Below, piece by piece: positions 26,299 to 38,200 of a stretch of 64,000 nucleotides of DNA. Origin of the DNA: Lepisosteus oculatus (Eukaryota > Chordata > Actinopteri > Semionotiformes > Lepisosteidae). The stretch spans positions 75,064,284 to 75,128,283 of the forward strand of contig NC_090698.1 in NCBI RefSeq assembly GCF_040954835.1. Direction: 5' to 3'. The translations under genes were made by a program, and so were the position numbers. The number at the start of each line of letters is the position of its first letter. Position 1 is the stretch's first letter. The notes beneath the pieces are model-generated. The model did not search any database. It was given only the letters and a program-made list of their open reading frames with translations, and had not been told where the DNA came from.

Positions 26299-29200
26299 TG
26301 AAAAGCACCTTTTTGGACAGCTATACTAAAGGCAAACAGAACGTTAGAATATATACAGTACACTGTAGTACATATTATTTAGAGAGAGTTTGAATCAAGG
26401 GATCATTTGCTAAAATTGTACAGTGCACTAGTAAGATATTATTACATACAATTTTGATCACTATGTTACAAAAATATTCCAGGACTTAAAGATATTTCCT
26501 ACACTGTCAGGCTGAAGAAACTGAACCTTTATTGTTTTGAGCAGAGAAGACTACAAAGGGAACTGATCCAAATACTCCAGATCCAAGTCATGACAAAGTC
26601 AATCCAGCAGACTAGAACAGTGAAACACGAACCAGAGGACACAGGTTGAAACTGCTTGGAAGAGCATTAAAAACTGAGAACAGGGGGCACGTCTTTACCC
26701 ACAGAGTTGTAGGAATATGGAACAAGCTATCCAGCCATGTTGTTGAGGCGGATACCCTGGATACTCTCAGTAAACAACTGGATGAGATTCTCAGATTATT
26801 AGAAGACAAACACTTCTAAAGACTATTAAAAGACAAACAGGTTAAAAGTACTGAATGTCCTCCTAATGTTCTTTAGTCATGCAATTCAGCTGACAATATC
26901 TGACATCACATTTGATAATGGCGCACTCTCGTGCATGGGACACAGCACTTCAGAATTGTCTGTTGGGAACTGGCTCTGCCTGCCTACAAGTCTTTGAACA
27001 CCGTATGAAGACAATGTCTTCCAGACATACAGGCTTTGGAAATAGTATCACCAGAATGAAAGCTTTTTATTGATTCTGAAAAAAATGTTAGTTTGGCCTC
27101 TGTCTAATCTTTATTTAAAAGCTTGAGTAAATGTTTATAGAGGTAAAGATACTAAGAGGAATTGTTAAGTGCAAGCTGAAGGATTTTGATTTTATTTATT
27201 CCTTACCGGAACAAAGCCAGGAATTGTCTCGTGCGTTAAGCATCAGTAGTTTTCTTAACTGCATTGTCAGACACCTGTCTCTTTGGCTTGCAAGTTTTTT
27301 TGTCAACCGACAAGACACCTCTTACCATTTTGTAAAAACAAAATTCTCACTTTTTCAGAAAGCATTTGGAGGTCATGTATACCGTACGTATCTAATAAGT
27401 ATATCAATTTAAGCATAAAGAAGAAAAAGTAAAAGAATGATATTTTGGCTTAAAGTAATTGTGAGTTAAGGAAACAGGAGTGCCTATGAAAGATCTGTGC
27501 AGGTGCAAGGAGTTGCAGGACTCCCTACAGTGCCAGGCTGCAGAAGGCGACCCTGGAGACAGTGAGGCCCCAGGCCTGTGGTCTCAGGTCCCCTGTGAGC
27601 TCATGTGCTCCTGGGTCACCAAAGGCCCTCAGAGACTGAAGCCAATGTGCAGCTCTTAGCCTCAGTGCCACTAATGAGGCTCCCTGCTCCTGGTGTCACA
27701 CAGAGGACAACACCCACCTCTACTCCTCTCCCCGTCTGTTTCTCTCTGGCTCTTCTCTAGATGTGGGAGGAGGCTCTGGTGCTGTGCAAGGAGCTGGCGC
27801 AGCAGTACGAGAATGAGATCTTCGACTACGAGATGGTCAGCGCCATCCTGGTCAGTGAGTGTGGGAGGGCGGAGGGCTGGTCATGCGGACAGCGGGGGCA
27901 GCGAGGTCAGACTGCGAGGGGAGCAGGAGCGGGTGGGAGATCAGGAAATTAATATTAAAGAAGGGAGGGCGGGGGAGAGAGGGTGAGGGATAGCACAACA
28001 GATGGATGTGACAGAGAGCTGGGCGGAGAAAGGGTGAAATGAGAGTCTGTCAGTTCTGTGAATACCTCTGACAGAGTGCCAAACCCCATGATGAAGTGCT
28101 TAAATAATCCCTCCACTCCACCACAGAGCCAGTTTTGCTGACAGACATTGGGCTCATTTGGGATCTTCAGGTAATTTTCGTGTGGTGCCCATATTTCTAC
28201 GTCACTGTTTCCACTCAGCTAAAATGCACTCTGCAGGGACCAGTGAGGCTGTCCGCCTTATGGTGCCTTCAGCTCCTACTCCTCCTCTCCTGCTCTCTCC
28301 ATCTGCCTCTGTCTGATTAATTCAATCAAACCTTGTTTCAGGCAGGCATTCTGGGCTGTTTGACAAAGTGATAACAAATGTCCCTGCTGTGCTTGTTACA
28401 CCACCCAACATGAGCGCCAGTCAGAACTGTCAGAACTGCTTAATGACAAGTGTTTTGGACAGCGCTCTACTTGGGTAGAGCCAAGCTGCATTCTTAGCTG
28501 AAGAAGAGTGTCCTAATAGGAGAATCAGTGTTTTGCTATCTAGGAGGTTCAGCCACCTGATTCCTAAGGTTTTTGTAAATATTTCTCCCTTACATCTTTG
28601 TTTTTGCAACAGTATAGCAGGAAGTGCCTCTTTGTCTCTTTTGAATTACCGTTTACAGATTTTCTGCCCTTCCTGGTCGTCAAGAGCTGTTTTTGATAAA
28701 TATATTTTTACAGAACTCCAACTGGAGCTACGCTTTCGCACTCAGTCTGGGTGGAGTTTGGCTGGTGAAGATTTTTGTAAAGGGTTTAATTTTAAATAAA
28801 TAGTTCATAGTGCAGAGACCCCTGCATGCCTTTTCTTTACATGTGTTTGCTGAACATGTGTGAGACCCTGGTAAGAGTATCTGGAGGAGTGTTTCCCTGG
28901 TGGGTTTGTGGGCAACAGCAGGTCTAGGCCATCAGCACAGAGCAGGAGTGTAGTTTCTCTGTTGTGTAGAGTGCTATCACAGTCCACAGACTACTGTGGT
29001 TGTTCATTAATGAAAAAACTGAGCAGAATTGGACCGCAGCCCTCCCTCACCCACTTCTCTGAGTGCAGAATTCCTTTTCCTGCAGATTTCCACTGCACAC
29101 AGATTCTCTGAGAACATTGGTTTGATTACATTGTTGACATCCCCCTTACACAGCTTTAAATAAGCTTCTAAAACATCAAACAGTGGGAGCTGAACCGAAC

Positions 29201-32200
29201 TAAAAGCTTTTTACAATCGATAAAACAAGATACATTTACTTTTGTTTTTGTGTTTTTATTGTACAGTTTAGAAGTGTGCGTAGGGTATAAATATTCGTGT
29301 TCAACATTCAGGAATTGATAATACAAAACCTTTTCCTACATTACTGCTCACACTGGTGCCTCCGTTGTAATTGGGGTTGACCTTTCTGCACCATTACAAG
29401 TAAGAGTTGTACTGTATGTCCTGTGTCCCTGCTCCCATGGTCTGCAGCTTCCTGACATGTCTGATGCTGTCCACTGGCATCTTTTCCTGGGCTCTACAGT
29501 GTGGAGCTGGACTCTGACCTCCTGCCATGACCTTTCGTTGACCTTTAAGTCTTTGGGTCCTGGTAGTTTTTAATTTCTGCCCTAATCTTTTAGTTTGTGG
29601 TGAAAGCAGTTTGATCCAAACTTACACTTTCTCCACCTGACTGATAGATTTTCAGAATATTTGATCAAGAATGCTCCATTGGCCTTTCTGTCTGTTTGCT
29701 ATGTTTTGGGGTTATATTCTTTAGATAACATTGTAATATTAGCAACACAAATACAGTACGTCTGTTCAATCGATTCTTCTATTTCTTTTTTTGGGAGGTA
29801 AGTAATCTTTCTCTGATGAAGCAGGTTTTATAGTGAGTTAAACTCAATAACTTGATCTGTCTGAGGCTTGTGATGTTCTTGCCATGACAGAAATCTGAGG
29901 TTGCTGACAGCTTCACACTGTCAGTGCAGACAAGTTACAATTTTGTTTCATTTTTGTCCTTGTTGATATTTTACAAACTTGAATGTTTTCCTAATTTTAA
30001 ATATTTGTTGTACATTGTATCTAGATTTATCGCATCAATTTTGGGGAGCTCAGTGGGTAATAGATTTAATGCAATTATTGTCTCAAAGAGATATAAAACA
30101 AAATATTGACTTTTACAATCTGCAATGCAATGTAATCATACATCAGTAGCGTCATACTGTAATCAGTAAGTTCAGCAAATATTTTCTTTCTAATATGATA
30201 ACATTTTCTAAATATTTTTGTTCTAATATGATTATATTTTGTTCTAATATGATGAAAAATATATGCAATTTATTTTATATACAATTTCTTAAAAATAACA
30301 TTTATTATATTGTCCTTATTCCTGTTAATCTCACGATTACAAATGCAAATGACACTGTCTCACTTCTATTTACCTGGGATACAGATTTTTGGAGTTATTC
30401 TTTGTACCTCACAATGATGCCATTCTGAGTCTCTGCCAGCATCAAAAAAGACCTGTCCCCCATCTCTCTCTCCCTTGCGCCTCCTACTAAAGACATCCAC
30501 AGCCCTCCAGGACATCTTTGAGCTCCATCACTCTCACACCCTTCGCCCTTTGTCCTGCCCTTTCTGTGCCACTCTGTATCCCCTGTATCTCCTGATGTCT
30601 CTCTCTGTCTCTGTCACTCTCTGAGAGTAGCAGGTCCAGGCGAAGTTCTATCAGAACATCATGACGGTGCTGCGCCCCAGTCCAGATTATTTTGCAGTGG
30701 GATACTATGGACTCGGCTTCCCCTCCTTCCTCAGGGTCAGTACTGTGTGTGTGTTTATAGAAAGACATGTAACTGTCTTTAAGAATGGGTGGTGTGGTGC
30801 ACTGTATAGAATTACCTCCTCGCAGTGCTGGGGCCCTGGGGTCAGTTCTGGTCCTGGGGTGCTGTCTGTTTGTTTGTTCTCTCCATGGTCACATGGGTTT
30901 CCTCCAGATGCTCCAGTTTCTTCCCACAATCCAAAGACATACTGTAAGATATGTCAAATGGCTACTGTGAAATTTGACCCTGGTATCTGTGTTTGTGTGT
31001 CTGTCCTGCGATGGACTGGCGTCCTGTCCAGGATGTATACTACCTTGCACACTTTGCATGTCAAGAACGGCTCTGGCTCCACCGCAGCCTTCAACTGGAT
31101 AAAAGTGTCTTTCTGAATATGTAGACTCTCTATGAGATGCTTCTTCCTTCCTCCACTACATTTCTTTCCCACACGATCTCTCCTTCTACACGTCTCTGCA
31201 GAACAAGGTGTTTATCCACCGTGGGCGAGAGTATGAGAGGAGAGAAGACTTTGAGCTGCAGCTGCTGTCACAGTTCCCCAGTGCAGAGAGGATGAAGAGC
31301 ACAGCACCCCCTACTGAAGACATCCACAGCTCTCCAGGACAGTGTATCCTCTGAAACCTGGAAAGACGGTAGAGAGACAACAAGGTCCAGAAACACAGGG
31401 AATGATGAAAACTAGACAAGAAGTACCAGGACAATGTGACATAATTGTTCTTCTGCAGTCTCAGGTGCAGCTCTCAGAATTTTCATATTCCTTCAGTACA
31501 TTAGAACATACATAAGGATTACAAAATTTGAACATTTGGTCATCTTGCTTATTTAGTTGCCAATAGGTAGACAATTAGTCTTTCCACAGTAATTCATCAA
31601 GGATTAGGATAATTTCTTCTGGACCCCTTTCTGGGTTGAAATGCCTCTTATTTTCATGGTTTAATCACAAATCTGTGTTCATACTCTATGCCCATAACTT
31701 TTTGCTGAAGCAGTTGGTGGTGTAAACAGTCAAGTTGAGTTCTTGAACCGAAACTTCCCAAAATCACCTCATTTCAAAATCTCATGGTCTTGACTGTGCC
31801 ATTGTGTCTTTGTGTCACTATTCGTTAATGGATGTGCTTTCCTGTTATAGTGAGTTGCATTGTTCAAGTGCGTTTCAGTGTACCCCAGTCCCTCTCGTGT
31901 GTCAGAGTAAATCATGTTACTCACGAGTATGTGTGACTTGCTCTCTTCCTTCAGAGGTGAACGTCCTTGACTGAATCATAGATATCCAGTGCTTTACAGT
32001 ACAGCCAGTCCTGGTGGAGCCAGCCCATATCAGGAACCAGAGTGTCCCAGACCAGATTCTGGAGTATGTACTCCTCTCTTCTCCTTGTCTTCCCCTCCCC
32101 TTCTCCTGTCTCCTCATCCCTCCTGTAGGTGTGTCAGTGCACACGTGCATCTGTAAGCTCCCAACTAAAGTAGAATCAGTTAGAGGTTTCAAAGAAGTTC

Positions 32201-35200
32201 ATAAATAAACAAAATATTTCACAATTTTACATTTTGAAGTAATGAATGAAATGAGTGCAGTGTGCAGTGTCTGTCAAGATCACCTCTGGGAGTTTCAGAT
32301 TGGGCTGTAACTTCTGTTCCTTGTGTCTCCTCCAGTTTCTACAAGGTCAATAAAGTCAAGTGCTTCACATACTCCCGGCCAATCAGAAAGGGACCCAAAG
32401 ACCCTGACAATGAATTTGCAGTGAGTAGGGGCAGGAGCGTCTTTATTGAGGGCTGCATTGTTATAGTTCTGAGTGTGATCAGAGGGACAGGGGCATCTGT
32501 AGTGAGGGCTGCACTGTGTTATTGTCCTGAGTGGACATTTGGTACCCCGCCTCCAGGGAAACAGTAAATGTTCTCTTTCACCCAAGATCTGCGATCAAAA
32601 CCCAGGTGTGTCTAATTAAACAATCTGACATCTTGGCTCAAGGCCACCCTATGGCTTAGGTTTCAGCCAAGATGGTGGATTTCACCAGAAGCCTCCTCTC
32701 ACTCTCTTACACAGGTATGGTTTGGATCTTCACCTTTTTTAGGAGGTTTTAAAGATGGAACATATCTGGGGCTTGAACAAAACATTTCGAAAGTCACCTT
32801 GTCAGTCATACTGTCTGTCATCTTGGCATGTGATAATTGCTTGTGAATATAATCACAGCTGAAATGAAGATGAAAAAAAGAGAACTGTGTCAATTTGATA
32901 ATTGAATTCCCTTTCAATCATTTTTTGTCTCACTCTCTCAGTCATTTTGTTCTTCTTTCTCAGTCCATGTGGATTGAACGCACTACCTATGAAACAGCAT
33001 ACAAACTACCTGATATCTTGCGCTGGTATGAGGTCATCAGCATGGACACGGTAAGTCTGTGGTTCTGTCTGACTATGTGCAGCACAAGGTCTGAGTCTCT
33101 GTTCACCTGTGTACAGATTTATTATTTTGGTAATAATGTTTGTTTAATCCCAGAAAGTGCATCTGTGTCCCTGCTTCTCCTCACTGGCAGAAAGGCTATC
33201 TGCCTGTGTGCAGTTTCTATGGTGAGGCTGTGGTCACTGAGCCTGTATTTCATCATGATCTGTTTCCCTTTGCTGCCTCTACCCTACTTAGATTCTCAGC
33301 TGAGTGTATTGTCATTTTAAGGTCCTGTAGCATTGTCCGCCTGTGTGCAGCACCAGCTCTGAGCCTCTCTGTCTGTGTGCAGCACTAGCTCTGAGCCTCT
33401 CTGTCTGTGTGCAGCACCAGCTCTGAGTCTCTCTGTCCTCCTGTTTATCACCCTTTCTGCCCATCTCTTCCTGGCTGCCAGTCTGTGTCTTTCTCATCAC
33501 ATCACCACAGCTGTCTGCCTTCCAGGTGACCCTCAGCCCTGTGGAGGTTGCTGTGGAGACCATGCAGTCGACCAATGAGAAGATTGCTCGAGTGGTGAGG
33601 CAGCACCGTGGTGATGCCCGTCTTCCTGTTTCTCCCATGTCCATGCTGCTAAATGGCATAGTGGATGCTGCTGTCATGGGCGGCTTCGCCAAGTACGAGA
33701 AGGTCTGTCCATGTTCCTGAGTCTGTGTGTGTCTGGTGTTTAATGCTGGGAGCTTGCTCCTTACCAGGATATCCAGTCAGTTCTTGTTTTTCCTGTAGGC
33801 TGAGATTATTCTGCATTGCTTTACGATCTTTCCTCCCAGCAGTGTTTCAAGCTTGTTTTTGAGGGCCCTGTTGGCTGGGATTGAAACGCAGTGATGTGTG
33901 GGATTGCTGGCTGTTGTCTATGTTAGTGTAAAGGCTGGCGATGTCAGTCCTGAAGAGGATAGCCGTCACTGGTGTCCTGCTTTATTTGCTTTAATTTTCT
34001 CCACAGACTTCTTGATGTAACTGTTGTGTTTGGTGAAGGCTGGGCTGATATAATAGTCAATGAATTCTGCAGAACTGTAGGACTTTCTGCTGCGGTCTGA
34101 TACTGTGGGTTGGCCGCATGATACTATGTGTGGTATCATGCAGCTCTCGGGGGTTTGTGAAGTTTAGGTAGTAAGGTATGTAGAAGTTTTACTGTGATCC
34201 TTGTGGCCTCCACCATGCCCTGGAGGATTTGTCAAATTTCCTTTGCAGTGGCAGGTAGATCAGTGTGTTGTTTTTCTGTAGTGTTCCTGGTTCTTTAGTT
34301 ACCTGTGCGCCTCTAGAAAGTACTGTTCTCTATCCATGATGACAATCCTGCTGCCTTTGTCTCCAAGGACCCTGTCTGTTGCAATCCATAATTCCTGTGT
34401 GAAATAGAGCCTATCTTTAGTTGAACAAATATTTATATCAATTAAACATATATATTCTGTCATATACTGGGAACTAGTTAGTGGTTTACTTTTTAGCTTA
34501 ATGTAAGTTCAACAGCATTTAAAGCAAATTGCATTGGTGAAATTGACTGGAGATTCATCTGCAGAGTGAGCTTAAGTGCTTCATACAGTATATTGAATAT
34601 TCAACTTTACAATCTATTTTAAAATCCCTTTTGAGATGGCGAACAGATTATTTTTCATTACAATGAAAATCAAATTCCCATTCATACTTATCAATATGAA
34701 TATGTAAATGAATGATTTTTAAATTCTTGACCCTTGAAAAGAAAAACTAAAATACACACTAACATCAAGCCAGCAGCCATATCACCCTGCAACTCACAAC
34801 TGGCAACCACTAAAGCTAAGCAGGTGTGAGTCTGGTCAGTACCTGGATGGGTGACCTCCTGGGAAAAACTAAGGTTGCTGCTGGAAGGGGTGTTAATGGG
34901 GCCAGCAGGGGGTGCTCACCCTGCAGTCCATGTGGGTCCTAATGCCCCAGTATAGTGATGGGGACACTATACTGTAAAACAGGCGCCGTCCTTCGGATGA
35001 GATGTAAAACCGAGGTCCTGACTCTCTGTGGTCATTAAAAATCTCAGGGCGTTTCTTGAAAAGAGTAGTTTCCCATTGGCCTTACCAGTCATGGCCTCCT
35101 AATAATCCCCCCTCTATGAACTGGCTACATTACTCTGCTCTCGTCCCCACTGATAGCTGATATGTGGTGAACGTTCTGGCGCACTATGGCTGCCGTCGCA

Positions 35201-38200
35201 TCATCCAGGTGGATGCTGCACATTGGTGGTGGTGGAGGGGAGTCCCCATTACCTGTAAGTCAAGAATCCTAGTCAATGTTATCAAAGTTGTCTGGTTAAC
35301 AGTGTACCTGATAGGCAAAGCTACACAAAAAGCAGACAGTCCAGACAGTCCAAAGAACAAATTGAGCTCCACACAGTCAGGCAATTAGCCATCTAAACAA
35401 AACACCTTATTTTATAACACTACTCAGACAGCCTCTTTTCAATGCATGTGACAAGAATATCCTCTGCAGCCATTAATTCCACAGAGAGTACCATCAGGGT
35501 AGTATCATGAAATGCATAAAGATAATAATGCCAAACTAGCAGGTCGTTTTAACAATTTAACATATAACATAACACCAACTAATAACATTTAATAAACCAC
35601 TTCAAGAAGGGAGATGCTTCAGCATGCGTAGGCTGCAAAGGAACAGGTAAAGGTTTATTCCATGTTGAAAGAAAAAGAAAAAAAAAACTGGTGTCTCTTT
35701 TCTTTTAAGCATGGAATAAACCTTGACCTGTTCCATTCAATAAACCACTTTACTTTATCACAAAATTTACATTGAGGAAATTATTTCTCTCATCGAGGAT
35801 AGTGTGTCTTCCTGCAGGTTAGTGTGAACACATTGTTGTGATTTTGGCGTCACCTGATCATTAAACAGCCACTTTAAAACATAAATATTCAACAGTGTCT
35901 GTAACATTCTTAGTGAGACCATTAAGCTAGTCTCCATAAGGACTGACGAAGGGACAAAGGCAATTTATGGACAGCAGAGACACTGCATAGGAACAGACAG
36001 ACAGAGACAGGAATAAGGACAGTCATCATCATCAGTGTTCTGGAAAATTCTTCACCCATCCAGGTCTTCAAACCTTGTTTCAGTGCCTGCAACAGGGGAT
36101 GGGATGTTAAAGCACAGAGTACTTGTAGAATATTTGTACTTTTTTCCGTACATTGTTATACCAAATATTGTACTTGTATAAAACCGTGAATAGTGTACAG
36201 TATGTGCATATGTGTTCCACTTCAATCATGTCTGTAGGAGGTTGAGCCCTGGAACTCACAGAGCTGTACATATCTGATCACAGTATGATCGTTGTGTATT
36301 GTACAGTCGTGTTATTTAGCGTTAATAAATATTTCTCCTATCTATGTTTGGGTCTGAGTACTGCTCGTTTATCGAGCTGTGCTGGAGAATACAATATCGA
36401 TGTGCCGTGTAACGGTATTCCATGACTTAAGGGGCTTATTTTCCTTTATAGTTTACTTGCATAGCACGCTTGTGTAAGAACCTTTATATTGATGTAATGA
36501 TTGCTCTATATTGTTATTGTATCAAACCCCTGATCTGTAAAAATATCAACCATTTTTCTGCACATACAGTATTCTACACAGAAAAGACCATTGACTGTGA
36601 TGATACATCTGTGTCCAGGAGCATCAGTGAGTCTGTCCCTTTATGTCTCTCTCTTAGGCTTTTTTTACGGAGGAGTACATGAGGGATCACCCAGAGGAGA
36701 AAGGGAGGATCTTGCAGCTTCAGGACTTAATTGCCTGGCAGGTAATATATTTAATTTTCCTTATCTGGTAATTAAAAGAAGCATGTTTGCAACAGAAAGC
36801 AAAGACTGGCCATAGATACCCATTGCTTTGTCATTCATTAATTGAATTATTTAAATTTCCACTTCCATTTAAGTACTGAAAGTTCTGTGTTTTCCTCTTA
36901 CTCCACCATATCAAATTGGGTTATAAGAGTCTATGGACAAATACTCAAAGAACTAAAAAGTTTAACCAGTAGTTGCAAATTGTCCAGTCTCCTCCACTGA
37001 AGCTTTGTGATTGTCATCCTCAAACATTGCCAGCAGCTACTGTATATCACCATGCAACTCACAATTGGCAACTCACTGAAGCTCAGCAGGTGTGAGCCTG
37101 GTCAGTACCTGGATAGGAGACTCCTGGGAAAAACTAAGGTTGCTGCTGGAAGAGGTGTTAGTGGGGCCAGTAGGGGGCGCTGACCCTGCAGTCCATGTGG
37201 GTCCTAATGCCCCAGTATAGTGACAGGGACACTATACTGTAAAAAGGCGCTGTCCTTCAGTTGAGACATAAATCTTCCTTTGGATGAGATGTAAAACCGA
37301 GGTCCTGACTCTCTGTGGTCATTAAAAATCCCAGGGTGTTTCTCAAAGAGTAGGAGTGTAACCCCGGCGTCCTGGCCAAATTTCCCATTGGCCTTTACCA
37401 ATCATGGCCTCCTAATAATCCCCATCTCTGAACTGGCTTCATTACTCTGCTCTCCTCCCCACTGATAGCTGGTGTGTGGGGAGCGGACTGGCGCACTATG
37501 GCTGCTGTCGCATCATCCAGGTGGGGCTGCACACTGGTGGTGGAGGAGGGGGGTCCCCGTTACCTGTAAAGTGCTCTGAGTGGAGTGTCCAGAAAACCGC
37601 TATACTGTATACTGTATGTGTAGGGAATTATTATTATTATTACACAGGCTGAAGCCTCCTCGCTCCCCTTTATTAACCTGCTACTTTTTCTCAGATCCCC
37701 TTGCTGGCAGAAGGGATAGAGCTGCACGGCCAGCGGGTGACTGAGGACCTGCGCCCGTTCCACCAGCGCATGGAGGAGTGCTTCTCCCAGCTCCGCAGCA
37801 AAGTGGAAAAGCAGTATGGAATGAGGCAGCTGGTGAGGCAGGATGACGCTCCGTGCACTCTGACACACTGACTGAGACATTAAGACACCCACATGGTGAA
37901 ACACACTGACACAGCAGCTGCAGGGGACAAGAGTCCTTCCTTCCATCAAACTGAGACCCTGTGGTCCTGTTAGTTCAATCACCTCATTTGGCGTTGTCGC
38001 TCCTTCTGTATACTGTTTTCTATCCATTAACTCATTTTCATATTAACTCATTGTTTTTATAAATAAGATCATTATTAATCATGATAATTAATATCATGAT
38101 AATAAATTAACGTGAATTTGCGATATCTGTATCAGGAGGTCAAGAACTTACCCATATAACACCGTGTCTTTCGAAGGTCTTCTGTTCAGTCTGATCCTAA

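Larger units (their letters stand above)
25189..27760. other. Intron sequence with microsatellite and repeat
   Basis: It holds an (AAT)n run at 26259-26297 and a long copy of the dispersed LINE-end family at 26395-26830. No exon was recognised. Confidence 0.5.

Noticed and set aside
30661..31116. 151-codon frame beginning in DOCK exon 11
   Set aside because: After the donor it reads through intron and a SINE; the exon ends at 30735.
34771..34890. 5S rRNA gene
   Set aside because: Only internal promoter-like parts match and the copy continues into a SINE body repeated elsewhere, so it is a 5S-derived SINE.
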